DNA of 49,108 nucleotides, taken from contig JAISOJ010000106.1 of the NCBI GenBank assembly GCA_031275735.1, positions 1-49,108 on the forward strand, written 5' to 3'. The notes beneath the pieces were generated by a model. That model saw only the letters and a program-made list of their open reading frames with translations. It made no database searches and was not told the DNA's origin. Within the stretch, counting starts at the first letter, position 1; every line of letters starts with the position of its first letter. Of this stretch, positions 16,615-26,373 are shown piece after piece. This stretch comes from Dysgonamonadaceae bacterium (GTDB lineage Bacteria > Bacteroidota > Bacteroidia > Bacteroidales > Azobacteroidaceae). The position numbers and the translations under genes were made by a program.

Positions 16615-17430
16615 ATGAACGAATTATTCAACATTTCAGGAAAGGTAGCGATAATAACCGGCGCCGGCGGCGTACTTGGCGGAAATATCGCAAAACATTT
16701 TGTAACGCAGGGCGCGAAAGTGGCTGCGCTCGACATTCGACCCGAGCAGCTCGACTTGCGGGTGAAGGAATTATTGTCGCTCGGCGGCGAAGCAGTTGGT
16801 ATCACAGGCAATGTACTCGAAATCGACAGCCTCGAAAAAGTCGCCGCAGACGTACTGTCCCGCTGGGGGCGGATAGATATTTTACTGAATATCGCCGGCG
16901 GCAACCTGCCCGGGGCAACGCTTGCGCCCGACCAGCATTTTTTTGACATGAAAATACCGGACTGGGAAAAAGTAACCACCCTCAACCTCAACGGCACGGT
17001 TTATCCCTCGCTGGTCTTCGGCAAAGTAATGGCGCAGCAGAAAGAAGGCGCAATCGTCAATATCTCGTCCATGGCGGCATATTCGGCAATTACGCGCGTG
17101 CCGGGCTATTCGGTAGCCAAAACGGGTATCAGCAACTTCACCCAGTGGCTGGCAATGGAAATGGCAATGAAATACGGCGACGGCGTCCGCGTAAACGCTA
17201 TTGCGCCCGGGTTCTTTATCGGTGACCAAAACCGCGCCGTGCTAATCAACCCCGACGGCTCGCTCACCGACCGCAGCATGAAAGTACTTGCCAAAACGCC
17301 CATGAACCGTTTCGGCGACATATCCGAACTCAACGGCGCAGTGCAGTTCCTGTGCAGCCCTGCGGCAAGTTTTGTTACCGGCGCAGTGCTGCCCGTCGAC
17401 GGCGGGTTCAGCTCTTTTAGCGGAGTATAA
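16615..17430 (+). CDS. SDR-family fructuronate reductase (D-mannonate oxidoreductase)
   Basis: This is a 271-residue classical short-chain dehydrogenase with the nucleotide-binding motif TGAGGVLGG, the NIAGG strand, the catalytic Ser in NISSM and the YxxxK pair Tyr165 and Lys169 (YSVAKTG). It lies between uxuA and uxaC, so the natural role is reduction of D-fructuronate to D-mannonate with NAD(P)H. This step is done by a different fold (UxuB, long-chain mannitol dehydrogenase family) in E. coli; SDR replacements are common in Bacteroidetes and Thermotoga. The substrate is inferred from position, since SDR sequence alone does not show it. It starts 16 bp after the DUF6261 gene and ends 14 bp before uxaC. 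Confidence 0.85.
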   Translation: MNELFNISGKVAIITGAGGVLGGNIAKHFVTQGAKVAALDIRPEQLDLRVKELLSLGGEAVGITGNVLEIDSLEKVAADVLSRWGRIDILLNIAGGNLPGATLAPDQHFFDMKIPDWEKVTTLNLNGTVYPSLVFGKVMAQQKEGAIVNISSMAAYSAITRVPGYSVAKTGISNFTQWLAMEMAMKYGDGVRVNAIAPGFFIGDQNRAVLINPDGSLTDRSMKVLAKTPMNRFGDISELNGAVQFLCSPAASFVTGAVLPVDGGFSSFSGV

Positions 17431-17444
17431 AAAATAAACGAATT

Positions 17445-18851
17445 ATGGATACATTTATAAACGAAAATTTTATTTTGCAGACTGACATTGCAAGTCGGTT
17501 ATATCACGGTCATGCAAAAAACCAGCCGATAATTGATTATCATTGCCATTTAGACCCCCGCCAGATTTATGAAAACCGCCGGTTCGACAATCTGGGGCAG
17601 CTTTGGCTCGAAGGTGACCACTACAAATGGCGGGCTATGCGCGCCAACGGGATAGATGAAAAATTTATTACCGGAAAAAACTCCTCCGACTGGGAAAAAT
17701 TTGAAAAGTGGGCGAAAACCGTCCCTTATACCATGCGAAACCCGTTATATCACTGGACGCATTTGGAACTGAAAACCTGCTTCGGCATAAATAAACTGCT
17801 AAAGCCCGAAACGGCGCGCGAAATTTATGACGAGTGTAGCGCAAAACTGCAACAGACCGGATACTCCGCGCGCGAGTTAATGAAAAAGTACAATGTCGTT
17901 GCCGTTTGCACTACCGACGACCCTGTCGATACTTTGGAATACCATATTGCGTTGAAACGTGAAAAATTTTCGATAAAAGTATTGCCCACATGGCGTCCCG
18001 ACAGGGCAATGGCAGTCGAAAACGCTGCCGCTTTCCGTACTTATGTCGAAAAACTGTCGGACATTTCCGGCGTGTCCATTAGCGCTTATGCGGATTTGTT
18101 ACAGGCATTAAAAGTGCGTCATGATTTTTTTGAGGCGGCAGGCTGCAAGTTATCCGACCACGGATTGGAGGAATTTTATGCGGAAGATTATACCGGTTTG
18201 GAAATTGAAAATATTTTCAAAAAAGTTTTCGGCGGTGCTGCCCTTGCTACAGACGAGATAAGGAAATTCAAATCTGCAATGCTTGTCGAAGGAGCAAAAA
18301 TGGATTGGGAAAAAGGCTGGACACAGCAGTTTCACTACGGTGCGCTACGCAACAACAATACGCGGTTTTTTAATGCCATTGGCGCAGACACGGGCTTCGA
18401 CTCCATTGGCGACTGGAATACCGCCCGGCATCTGTCAAAATTCCTTGACCGTTTGGACAGTGAAAACAAACTCGCAAAAACCATTCTCTACAACCTCAAT
18501 CCGTGCGACAACGCCATGCTTGCAGTAATGGCAGGTAATTTTCAGGACGGCTCGATAGCAGGCAAAATACAATTTGGCGCGGGCTGGTGGTTTTTAGACC
18601 AGAAAGACGGAATAGAAAACCAGTTGAACACCCTGTCGGTAATGGGGCTGTTGAGCCGGTTTGTCGGAATGTTGACCGATTCGCGCAGTTTTTTGTCGTA
18701 TCCGCGTCATGAATATTTCCGCAGGATACTGTGCAACCTTTTGGGAAACGATCTTGCTCATGGTTTACTGCCTGAATCGGAATTGCCGTTCTTGGGCAAA
18801 ATGGTAGAAGATATATCGTATAACAACGCAAACAAATTTTTTAATTTTTAA
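17445..18851 (+). CDS. uxaC: Uronate isomerase
   Basis: UxaC interconverts D-glucuronate and D-fructuronate (and galacturonate and tagaturonate), the first cytoplasmic step. The 468-residue length matches the family (E. coli 470). The amidohydrolase-type metal motif is seen in IIDYHCHLDP; the following segment FDNLGQLWLEGDHYKWRAMR and the CTTDDP segment are typical. The C-terminus shows DSRSFLSYPRHEYFRR, the usual signature. It is followed after 5 bp by kdgK. Its GC content is intermediate between the xylan genes upstream and the AT-rich genes downstream. Confidence 0.96.
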   Translation: MDTFINENFILQTDIASRLYHGHAKNQPIIDYHCHLDPRQIYENRRFDNLGQLWLEGDHYKWRAMRANGIDEKFITGKNSSDWEKFEKWAKTVPYTMRNPLYHWTHLELKTCFGINKLLKPETAREIYDECSAKLQQTGYSARELMKKYNVVAVCTTDDPVDTLEYHIALKREKFSIKVLPTWRPDRAMAVENAAAFRTYVEKLSDISGVSISAYADLLQALKVRHDFFEAAGCKLSDHGLEEFYAEDYTGLEIENIFKKVFGGAALATDEIRKFKSAMLVEGAKMDWEKGWTQQFHYGALRNNNTRFFNAIGADTGFDSIGDWNTARHLSKFLDRLDSENKLAKTILYNLNPCDNAMLAVMAGNFQDGSIAGKIQFGAGWWFLDQKDGIENQLNTLSVMGLLSRFVGMLTDSRSFLSYPRHEYFRRILCNLLGNDLAHGLLPESELPFLGKMVEDISYNNANKFFNF

Positions 18852-18856
18852 TACAC

Positions 18857-19897
18857 ATGAAAAAAATAGTTACTTTTGGAGAAATCATGCTTCGCCTGGC
18901 AACGCCCGACAATTTACGGTTTGCGCAATCCGGCAAACTGATTGCTGCGTTTGGGGGCGGAGAAGCGAATGTTGCCGTGTCGCTGGCTAATTACGGCATC
19001 CCGGTAAATTTTGTTACCCGCCTGCCCAAAAACGATATTGCCGGGTGGTGCATGTCGGAATTGCGCAAATACAATGTCGGAACATCGCATATTATCAGCG
19101 GCGGCAATCGCGTAGGCATTTATTTTCTCGAAACAGGCGCGGTAGCGCGCCCCTCAAAAGTCGTTTACGACCGCGCCGGCTCGTCGATTTCCGAAATTCA
19201 ACCCGGAATGATAGACTGGCAAAAAATTTTTGAAAATGCGCAGTGGTTTCACTGGACAGGTATCACGCCGGCGCTGTCGCAGGGCGCAGCCGATACCTGC
19301 CTCGAAGCCATAACGGCGGCAAACAGCATGGGCATTACCGTATCCTGCGATTTGAACTACCGTAAAAACCTTTGGCTCTACGGAAAAAAAGCCGCTGAAG
19401 TAATGCCTGCGCTGGTCGAATGCTGCGATATTATTTTGGGCAACGAAGAAGATGCCGAAAAAGTATTCGGCATAAAACCGGAACAGTTTGACGCGGCGCA
19501 AACGCAGGGCAATATCAGGGCGCAGGAATTTGAATCGGTTTGTCGCCAGTTGATGGAAAAATTCCCGAAAGCAAAAAAAGTAATCATTACGCTTCGCGGC
19601 TCAATTAATGCCAACCACAACACATGGGGCGGCTGTTTGTACGGCGGCGGTACATTTTACCGGTCCCGGCAGTACGACATTACGCATATCGTTGACCGTG
19701 TCGGCGGCGGCGACGCTTTCATGGGCGGGTTAATCTACGGATTGCTGAAATATCCCGGCGACGACCGGACAGCGCTTGATTTTGCGGTAGCAGCGTCGGC
19801 GCTGAAGCATACCGTTTACGGCGATTTCAATTTGGCAACAGTAGCAGAAGTCGAGCAACTCATGAAAGGCGACGGCAGCGGCAGAGTTATCAGGTAA
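18857..19897 (+). CDS. kdgK: 2-keto-3-deoxygluconate kinase
   Basis: This 346-residue PfkB-family sugar kinase phosphorylates KDG to KDPG. The substrate-side motif GGGEANVAVSLA lies near residue 35, and the PfkB C-terminal signature DRVGGGDAFMGG carries the catalytic base Asp286. The protein is a little longer than E. coli KdgK but normal for the Bacteroidetes form. Only 5 bp separate it from uxaC, so they are clearly in one transcript. Eda, which uses its product, follows after a 269-bp repeat-containing gap. Confidence 0.93.
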   Translation: MKKIVTFGEIMLRLATPDNLRFAQSGKLIAAFGGGEANVAVSLANYGIPVNFVTRLPKNDIAGWCMSELRKYNVGTSHIISGGNRVGIYFLETGAVARPSKVVYDRAGSSISEIQPGMIDWQKIFENAQWFHWTGITPALSQGAADTCLEAITAANSMGITVSCDLNYRKNLWLYGKKAAEVMPALVECCDIILGNEEDAEKVFGIKPEQFDAAQTQGNIRAQEFESVCRQLMEKFPKAKKVIITLRGSINANHNTWGGCLYGGGTFYRSRQYDITHIVDRVGGGDAFMGGLIYGLLKYPGDDRTALDFAVAASALKHTVYGDFNLATVAEVEQLMKGDGSGRVIR

Positions 19898-19929
19898 AAA
19901 AGCCGTTATTGCGGGGGCAGCAACGAAAA

Positions 19930-20070
19930 AGAGAACGTCATTGCGAGGAGCGTAGCGACGAAGCAATCCGGAGAAAAGAATAAAGTATAAAATGGTAAAT
20001 AAAACAATAGTAAATAATATTATAGATTGTTTCCTGCTTCGGGCTAAAGCCCTCGCAGTTCGCAATGACG
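19930..20070. repeat. Inverted pair of REP-like dispersed repeats
   Basis: A forward unit at about 19932-19972 (acgtcattgcgaggagcg...gcaatccgg) and a reverse unit at about 20026-20070 (gattgtttcctgcttcggg...cgcaatgacga) face each other across 55 bp of A-rich DNA. The pair could fold as one long hairpin between kdgK and eda. No gene is seen in this gap (19898-20166). Confidence 0.85.
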
Positions 20071-20166
20071 ACACAAAAGTAAACAAAAATAGAAATGATT
20101 AAGAAAAGAAAATACATATTGAACGAAACAAATAAAAAATAAAAATAAAAAACAGTAAATGAAATT

Positions 20167-20841
20167 ATGGCAAGATTTAATAAACTTCAAGTATTGGAAA
20201 CAATGCTTTCGTCGGGAATTATTCCGGTGTTTTATCATTCGGATATAGATGTGGCAAAGCATGTCGTAAAGGCATGTTACGAGGGCGGAATAAAAGTGTT
20301 TGAATTTACCAACAGGGGCGAATTTGCGCATGAAATATTCGGAGAATTGAGCAAATTTATAACCAAAGAATGTAAACAAATGGTTCTTGGTATAGGGTCG
20401 GTAGTGGATGCGCCAACGGCTTCTGCTTATATTCAACTGGGAGCAAACTTTATTGTCAGCCCGCTGTTTAACCCCGATATTGCAAAAACAGCCAACAGGC
20501 GGTTAGTGCCCTATTTGCCGGGCTGCGGCACGGTGTCGGAAACAGGCTTGGCGCAGGAAGCCGGTTGCGACCTGTGTAAAATATTTCCCGGAGATGTACT
20601 GGGCGCGGCGTTTGTAAAAGCAATAAAAGCACCAATGCCATGGTCGATGCTGATGGTTACCGGCGGCGTTAAACCCGAAGAAGCAAACCTCAAAATGTGG
20701 TTTGACGCCGGCGTAAGTTGCGTGGGAATAGGCGCTAATTTGTTTCCCAAAGAAGTTATCGCCGCAGGCGAATGGGAAAAAATAACCGCATTATGTAAAA
20801 ATACATTGGAAATAACTAAAAAACTAATTAAACAATCATGA
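20167..20841 (+). CDS. eda: KDPG/KHG aldolase
   Basis: Eda splits 2-keto-3-deoxy-6-phosphogluconate into pyruvate and glyceraldehyde-3-phosphate, ending the hexuronate branch. The 224-residue class I aldolase shows the Schiff-base lysine Lys138 in CKIFPGD and the phosphate-binding VTGGV segment. The segment FEFTNRGEF stands where the E. coli enzyme has EVTLRT, as in other Bacteroidetes. The start is the ATG that follows an A-rich leader. The stop overlaps the transporter start by 4 bp (ATGA), so aldolase and transporter are probably translationally coupled. Confidence 0.94.
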   Translation: MARFNKLQVLETMLSSGIIPVFYHSDIDVAKHVVKACYEGGIKVFEFTNRGEFAHEIFGELSKFITKECKQMVLGIGSVVDAPTASAYIQLGANFIVSPLFNPDIAKTANRRLVPYLPGCGTVSETGLAQEAGCDLCKIFPGDVLGAAFVKAIKAPMPWSMLMVTGGVKPEEANLKMWFDAGVSCVGIGANLFPKEVIAAGEWEKITALCKNTLEITKKLIKQS

Positions 20842-22220
20842 ATAAATTTAATGACATTAACGCAAAGATTGGAAAGTACCGCTGGACGATATGTTCCCTG
20901 CTGTTCTTTGCCACCACAATCAATTACCTCGACAGGCAGGTGCTTAGTCTTTTACAGCCATCTCTTTCCGAAGAATATGGTTGGACAAACTCGGATTATG
21001 CCAATATTACCGCAGCATTTCAGTTTTGTTATGCCATAGCGGTGATTTTTGCAGGACGTTTTATTGATTGGATTGGCACTCGCAAAGGGTATGTATGGGC
21101 AATTGCCGTTTGGTCGTTTGCCGCAACAATACATGCATTTGCAATAGGAATAGGCGAAGTTGTTTCACCTGTTCTTTCAATAATTGGAATAGTGCTACCT
21201 GTGTCGGTTCTTGGATTTATAGTCGGACGAATTGTACTTGCCATTGGAGAAGCGGGCAACTTTCCCGCAGCCGTCAAAACTGTAGCCGAATGGTTTCCGC
21301 GCAATGAACGTTCTCTGGCGACAGGCATATTTAATTCGGGCGCAAATATTGGCGCTATTCTTGCTCCGCTGACAATTCCATGGGTAGCCGAATATTGGGG
21401 TTGGCAGTCGGCATTTGTAATTGTAGGATGTATAGGTTTTTTGTGGATTATATTCTGGATTTTGTTTTATGACTCGCCGCAAAAAATGCTTGCAAAGGGT
21501 AAAATCAATCAGGCTGAATATGATTATATCAATGAAGAAAAAGAAAATATCATATCTCAAAAAAGCAATACGAAAGAAAAAGTATCGTGGTTCAAATTGC
21601 TTTCCTATCGCCAGACATGGTCATTCTTTTTCGGCAAATTTATGACCGATGGCGTGTGGTGGTTTTTCCTGTTCTGGCTTCCTGCATATTTGGAAAGTCA
21701 ATATAATATGAAAAACACACAAATCACTTTGCCATTGACTGTACTTTACAGCATGACAATGGCAGGAAGCATTTGCGGGGGATGGTTTCCCGCCTATTTC
21801 ATCAAAAAAGGATTTGAACCGTACCGGGCGCGAATGACGGCTATGCTGGTAATTGCAATTATTCCATTAATGATTTTGCTGGCTCAACCGCTTGGATATA
21901 TTTCGATGTGGATACCTGTAATACTTATAGGCATAGGCTGTTCTGCTCATCAGGCTTGGTCGGCAAACATATATACAACAGTATCTGACATGTTTCCAAC
22001 AAAAGCGGTAGCATCTATTATCGGCATAGGAACAATGGCAGGAGGAATTAGCGGAGTTATAATATCAAAAACGGCGGGTACACTGTTCGATTATTATAAA
22101 ACCATCGGACATATCGAAACAGGGTATACTATTGTGTTTTCTTTTTGTGCCGTAGCCTATTTGCTGGCATGGATTATTATGAAATCCCTTGTACCTAAAT
22201 TTAAACCCGTTGTATTGTGA
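20838..22220 (+). CDS. exuT: MFS hexuronate transporter (ExuT type)
   Basis: This 460-residue inner-membrane permease has about 12 hydrophobic segments. It belongs to the anion:cation symporter branch of the MFS, as shown by the N-terminal segment [14 protein letters not shown], the [18 protein letters not shown] motif after the fourth segment and [14 protein letters not shown]. Members take up glucuronate and galacturonate with protons. Its overlap with eda and the surrounding pathway genes agree with glucuronate import. The exact uronate cannot be told from sequence. Confidence 0.9.
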   Translation: MNKFNDINAKIGKYRWTICSLLFFATTINYLDRQVLSLLQPSLSEEYGWTNSDYANITAAFQFCYAIAVIFAGRFIDWIGTRKGYVWAIAVWSFAATIHAFAIGIGEVVSPVLSIIGIVLPVSVLGFIVGRIVLAIGEAGNFPAAVKTVAEWFPRNERSLATGIFNSGANIGAILAPLTIPWVAEYWGWQSAFVIVGCIGFLWIIFWILFYDSPQKMLAKGKINQAEYDYINEEKENIISQKSNTKEKVSWFKLLSYRQTWSFFFGKFMTDGVWWFFLFWLPAYLESQYNMKNTQITLPLTVLYSMTMAGSICGGWFPAYFIKKGFEPYRARMTAMLVIAIIPLMILLAQPLGYISMWIPVILIGIGCSAHQAWSANIYTTVSDMFPTKAVASIIGIGTMAGGISGVIISKTAGTLFDYYKTIGHIETGYTIVFSFCAVAYLLAWIIMKSLVPKFKPVVL

Positions 22221-22304
22221 GGGTTTAAATATTTTAAAAATAAAGAATTTAAAGTTATGAAATATTAAATATAATTATTAATTTTACAGTTAAAAACACA
22301 GTTT

Positions 22305-23798
22305 ATGTATTTACTTGGTTATGATATTGGAAGTTCGTCGATAAAAGCAAGTCTGGTAAACATACAGACCGGCGAAGCAACGGCAAGTGCCTTTTTCCCG
22401 AAAAGAGAAATGGGTATTAAATCCGTAAAAACGGGTTGGGCAGAACAGAACCCCGAAATATGGTGGGAAAATTTGAAGCTGGCAACACAGTCTGTAATAC
22501 AGCAGGCATGTGCTACACCCAAAGAAATAAAAGCTATAGGTATTTCTTACCAGATGCATGGTTTAGTAACAGTGGATGAATGTCAGAAAGTTATTCGCGA
22601 TGCTATAATATGGTGCGACAGTCGTGCCGTTACTTATGGCGAAAAAGCATTTGCCGGTTTGGGAAATGACAAATGTCTGTCGCATCTGTTAAATTCACCG
22701 GGAAATTTTACCCTGTCCAAACTGGCATGGTTGAAAGAAAACGAGCCTGAAAATTATGCTAAAATACGATACTTTATGCTTCCGGGTGATTATATTGCCA
22801 TGAGGCTTACCGGAGATGCACGTACTACCGTGTCGGGATTATCGGAAGGTATCGCATGGGATTTTTCAACAAATACGCCTGCAAAATTTCTGTACGATTA
22901 TTTCGGATTCGATACAAAAATGATTCCTGAAATTGTGCCTGCTTTCGGGCAGCAGGGATATTTAACAGATTCCGTAGCCGAAGAACTGGGACTTGAAGCC
23001 GGCACTCCCGTTACATATCGAGCAGGCGACCAGCCAAACAATGCTCTTTCGCTTAATGTGTTTCACCCGGGCGAAGTTGCAGCAACGGCAGGAACATCGG
23101 GCGTAGTGTATGGCGTAAACAGCGATGCAAGGTATGATTTACTGTCGCGAGTCAATTCGTTTGCACACGTAAACCATTCTCCGAAACAAACGCGCATAGG
23201 TGTGCTGTTGTGTATAAACGGTACGGCAATTCTGAATGCATGGATAAAAAATAACATTGCACCTGAAAATACCGGATATGCGGAAATGAACGAACTTGCT
23301 GCCGAAATTCCTGTTGGCAGCGACGGCATCAGCATTATTCCATTCGGTAATGGAGCCGAGCGCGTATTGTGTAACAGAGAACCCGACTGTTCGATACATG
23401 GAATTAATTTTATCAGGCACGGAAAAGCCCATATCATTCGCGCAGCGCACGAAGGTATTGCATTCTCATTTAAATACGGAATGGATATTATGAATCAAAT
23501 GGGCATAGAAACCAAAACTGTCAGGGCAGGACATGCAAATCTGTTTTTAAGTCCGGTGTTTCGACAGACATTGTCGAATATCACAGGCGCAACCATTGAA
23601 CTGTACAATACCGACGGCGCAACAGGAGCAGCACGCGGCGCAGGAATAGGAGCAGGAATCTTTAAAGACGAAAAAGAAGCCTTTGCAACATTGAAAAAAA
23701 TAATAACCGTAAGCCCCGAACCTAATAAGATAAAAGAAAGTATGGAAGCTTACGACAGATGGCTGGCATTGTTGAAGGATAATATTGATAATAAATGA
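22305..23798 (+). CDS. xylB: Xylulokinase
   Basis: This 497-residue FGGY-family kinase phosphorylates D-xylulose with ATP. The N-terminus YLLGYDIGSSSIKASLV is the first ATPase motif, WCDSRAV and the SYQMHGLV segment are typical xylulokinase motifs, and AGTSGVVYG plus GATGAARGAGIGAG form the second nucleotide lobe. The gene begins 84 bp after exuT in an AT-rich leader and is itself AT-rich, unlike the xylan genes. A lipoprotein gene separates it from xylA. Confidence 0.94.
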   Translation: MYLLGYDIGSSSIKASLVNIQTGEATASAFFPKREMGIKSVKTGWAEQNPEIWWENLKLATQSVIQQACATPKEIKAIGISYQMHGLVTVDECQKVIRDAIIWCDSRAVTYGEKAFAGLGNDKCLSHLLNSPGNFTLSKLAWLKENEPENYAKIRYFMLPGDYIAMRLTGDARTTVSGLSEGIAWDFSTNTPAKFLYDYFGFDTKMIPEIVPAFGQQGYLTDSVAEELGLEAGTPVTYRAGDQPNNALSLNVFHPGEVAATAGTSGVVYGVNSDARYDLLSRVNSFAHVNHSPKQTRIGVLLCINGTAILNAWIKNNIAPENTGYAEMNELAAEIPVGSDGISIIPFGNGAERVLCNREPDCSIHGINFIRHGKAHIIRAAHEGIAFSFKYGMDIMNQMGIETKTVRAGHANLFLSPVFRQTLSNITGATIELYNTDGATGAARGAGIGAGIFKDEKEAFATLKKIITVSPEPNKIKESMEAYDRWLALLKDNIDNK

Positions 23799-23890
23799 TA
23801 AAAAAAATCATAAAAATTAATTATCGAAAGATGATAACGAATAATCATAGATAAATTGTAAACAGAATAATAATATTAAAACTTATAATT

Positions 23891-24391
23891 ATGCAAAAAA
23901 TATCAAAACTGATTGCTTGCATGCTCACAATAGCAGTAATTGCAGGTTCGTGCAACAAAGATGATGATGATATGTTTATCGGACACGGAAGCATTATTTG
24001 GGAAGAAACGACTTATCAACTCGATTATGCAGATGTGAACAAAAAGATGAAAACTATAATTATGGCAGACTCATCTGAAATCTATGAATATTCCATAAAT
24101 TTACATTCAAAAAACAATGCAAACATAGTTGAGATTATAATTTTGGAAGACGATAAGCCATTGCCCGAATTATCGGGAGAATATACAATACTCAGCTACA
24201 ACATAAAGGTTAAAAATAATAGAATACAATGCGTTCTATCAATATTTCGGACATTTTCCGGATATGACTATACATTGCCTTATTATCTTGAAATAACAGA
24301 ACATAAGGACAACCGATATTCATTGAAACTGAACACTGATGATGGCAGTGAATTTATCAAGTGGGAAGGGCATTTTAAATTTCTGCAATAA
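23891..24391 (+). CDS. Surface lipoprotein of unknown function
   Basis: The protein has 166 residues. The N-terminus is a lipoprotein signal with lipobox AGSC (Cys21). Right after the cysteine comes NKDDDDM, matching the acidic lipoprotein export signal that sends Bacteroidetes lipoproteins to the cell surface. The mature part alternates polar and hydrophobic residues (YEYSINLHS, VEIIILEDD, YTILSYNIKVK), which suggests a small beta-sandwich. I recognise no family. It lies between xylB and xylA, so it may be expressed with xylose use, but no role can be claimed from sequence. Confidence 0.75.
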   Translation: MQKISKLIACMLTIAVIAGSCNKDDDDMFIGHGSIIWEETTYQLDYADVNKKMKTIIMADSSEIYEYSINLHSKNNANIVEIIILEDDKPLPELSGEYTILSYNIKVKNNRIQCVLSIFRTFSGYDYTLPYYLEITEHKDNRYSLKLNTDDGSEFIKWEGHFKFLQ

Positions 24392-24446
24392 TAAAGATAA
24401 GAAGTAAAAAAATAACGATAGAGAATGAAAAACATAATCGAAACTC

Positions 24447-24563
24447 TGGATTGGCTCCGCCGAGCTCCGTTGCGCTTCGCTGACGCTCGCAATGACGCAC
24501 TGCCTTTGTTGGCTCGTCATTGCGAAAGAAGTGAAACCCGAAGGCTTCGGCGTAGCCAACCAA
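24447..24563. repeat. REP-like repeats after the lipoprotein gene
   Basis: A reverse unit (ctggattggctccg...cgctcgcaatgacg, about 24447-24496) is followed by a forward unit (cgtcattgcgaaagaagtg, about 24515-24563). The two are again in opposite orientation. The apparent frame 24425-24727 runs through these repeats and the palindrome next door and is not credible as a gene. Confidence 0.8.
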
Positions 24564-24570
24564 TATTTAT

Positions 24571-24725
24571 ACCTTATTCAGAAAACAAAACAACCTTAGT
24601 AACTATGAAAGGTAATACAAACGCTAACCTTATTAGCTTATTAATTATGAACATAAAATCATGTAATAAGGTTATTGATTTTTGTACCTTACTTGCTACT
24701 AAGGTTGTTTGTTGGAAAATAAGGT
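24571..24725. repeat. 155-bp nested imperfect palindrome built on ACCTTA/TAAGGT words
   Basis: Four ACCTTA-type words lie at 24571, 24593, 24627 and 24685, and four AAGGT-type words at about 24609, 24667, 24700 and 24720. They are nested so that the whole element folds back on itself: the outer arm ACCTTATTCAGAAAACAAAA faces GTTTGTTGGAAAATAAGGT, the middle arm ACAACCTTAGTAA faces GCTACTAAGGTTGT, and the inner arm AACCTTATTA faces TAATAAGGTT. It is AT-rich, has no open gene, and is flanked by REP-like units on both sides. It could be a MITE-like insertion or a structured RNA. Confidence 0.7.
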
Positions 24726-24763
24726 GAAAATCAGGTTTAGCGGAATTATTAATAAAACTTATC

Positions 24764-24852
24764 CGGACTGCTTCGTCGCTCCGCTCCTCGCAATGACGAC
24801 CCAAACATGCAAAACGTCATTGCGAACCCGCAGTGTGAAGCAATCCGGAAAA
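24764..24852. repeat. Inverted pair of REP-like repeats upstream of xylA
   Basis: A reverse unit (ccggactgcttcgtcgct...cgcaatgacg, about 24764-24798) and a forward unit (aacgtcattgcgaacccg...gcaatccgg, about 24812-24849) stand close together. An A-rich leader of about 80 bp then leads to xylA. With the neighbouring palindrome these fill the 539-bp space between the lipoprotein gene and xylA. Confidence 0.8.
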
Positions 24853-24930
24853 CAGAAAGTAAATTAAAAATGAAAACAGACAAATAACAAATTAATTTAT
24901 TATAGTATTAATTTAAATAAAAAAAATTTT

Positions 24931-26244
24931 ATGAGTAAAAACATTTATTTCCCCACAGTGGGAGAAATCAAGTACGAAGGAAAAGACAGTAAAAATCCTT
25001 TGGCATTCCGTTACTACAATCCCGAAAAGATTGTTTACGGACGAAAAATGAAAGACTGGTTCAAATTTGCGATGGCATGGTGGCACACACTTTGCGCCGA
25101 AGGCGGCGACCAGTTTGGACCTGGAACAAAAACATTTCCATGGGCGCAGGGAAATTCGGCGCTGGAAATTGCAAAGCAGCGAATGGATGCAGGTTTTGAA
25201 TTTATGCAAAAAATCGGCATCGAGTATTATTGCTTTCATGACATAGATTTAATTGACGAAGGAAAATCTATAGAAGAATATGAAGCAAATTTGAAGGCTA
25301 TTGTTGCATACGCAAAGCAAAAACAGGCAGAAACAGGAATAAAACTCCTGTGGGGAACAGCCAATGTATTTGGCAACAAACGCTACATGAACGGTGCGGC
25401 AACAAATCCCGACTTTGATGTTGTAGCGCGAGCCGCAGTACAGATAAAAAATGCTATTGACGCTACCATAGAACTCGGCGGGCTGGCTTATGTGTTTTGG
25501 GGTGGGAGAGAAGGATACTCTTCGCTGCTGAATACGCAGATGAAACGCGAAAAAGACCATCTTGCCACATTTTTAGGTAAAGCCCGTGACTATGCGCGCG
25601 CAAAAGGTTTTAAAGGTATTTTCCTGATTGAACCTAAACCTATGGAACCTACAAAACACCAGTACGATGTAGATACCGAAACGGTTATCGGTTTCCTGCG
25701 AGCATACGGTTTGGACAAAGATTTCAAGGTAAATATCGAAGTAAATCATGCTACGCTTGCAGGACATACTTTTGAACACGAATTGCAGTGCGCCGCCGAT
25801 GCAAACCTGTTAGGCTCAATAGACGCAAATCGAGGCGACTATCAAAACGGTTGGGATACCGACCAGTTCCCGGTAGATGCTTATGAACTTACACAGGCAA
25901 TGCTGGTGATTTTACAAAATGGAGGTTTGCCGGGAGGTACTAATTTTGATGCTAAAACACGCCGTAATTCTACCGATTTGGAAGATATTTTCATTGCACA
26001 CATTTCGGGCATGGATGCTTTTGCGCGCGCTCTTGAAAGCGCCGCCGAGATTCTTGAAAAATCTCCATACAAAAAAATGCTTGCCGACAGATATTCTTCT
26101 TTCGATATAGACAAAGGAAAAGAATTTGAAGAAGGAAAACTGTCGCTCGAAGATTTGGTCGATTATGCCAAAACCAAAGGCGAACCGGCGCAAACAAGCG
26201 GTAAGCAGGAATTGTATGAAGCAATAGTAAACATGTATATATAA
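24931..26244 (+). CDS. xylA: Xylose isomerase
   Basis: XylA isomerises D-xylose to D-xylulose with two divalent metals. The 437-residue length fits the long (class II) form. The active-site motif YYCFHDIDL contains His103, and the metal and substrate segments [23 protein letters not shown] and [16 protein letters not shown]-like sequence ([19 protein letters not shown]) are all intact. The [10 protein letters not shown] and [12 protein letters not shown] segments close the barrel. It is followed by a gap with a strong hairpin, then galM and xylE. Bacteroidetes xylose isomerases of this type work in cytoplasm. Confidence 0.97.
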   Translation: MSKNIYFPTVGEIKYEGKDSKNPLAFRYYNPEKIVYGRKMKDWFKFAMAWWHTLCAEGGDQFGPGTKTFPWAQGNSALEIAKQRMDAGFEFMQKIGIEYYCFHDIDLIDEGKSIEEYEANLKAIVAYAKQKQAETGIKLLWGTANVFGNKRYMNGAATNPDFDVVARAAVQIKNAIDATIELGGLAYVFWGGREGYSSLLNTQMKREKDHLATFLGKARDYARAKGFKGIFLIEPKPMEPTKHQYDVDTETVIGFLRAYGLDKDFKVNIEVNHATLAGHTFEHELQCAADANLLGSIDANRGDYQNGWDTDQFPVDAYELTQAMLVILQNGGLPGGTNFDAKTRRNSTDLEDIFIAHISGMDAFARALESAAEILEKSPYKKMLADRYSSFDIDKGKEFEEGKLSLEDLVDYAKTKGEPAQTSGKQELYEAIVNMYI

Positions 26245-26282
26245 CATTGTTTCAATTGACGGTACTGATAATTATAAACGCT

Positions 26283-26326
26283 CATGCGAATTATGTACAG
26301 GGTTTATTCCCTGTGCATATCGCATG
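26283..26326 (+). terminator. Strong 18-bp hairpin between xylA and galM (terminator or mRNA stabiliser)
   Basis: The arms pair CATGCGA with TCGCATG, TATG with CATA, and ACAGGG with CCCTGT around a TTTATT loop. One T-G wobble and one two-base bulge interrupt 18 paired positions. No T-run follows, so it is not a textbook intrinsic terminator; it may be an RNA-processing or 3'-end-stabilising hairpin that sets xylA above galM-xylE, or an operator. The structure is seen; the role is inferred. Confidence 0.6.
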
Positions 26327-26373
26327 GGTATATGTATTGTTTGATAATGTTGATAAAATGAATTTATAAAACT

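Noticed and set aside
24425-24727. 100-codon frame after the lipoprotein gene
   Set aside because: It runs through two REP-like units and the nested palindrome; no protein features.
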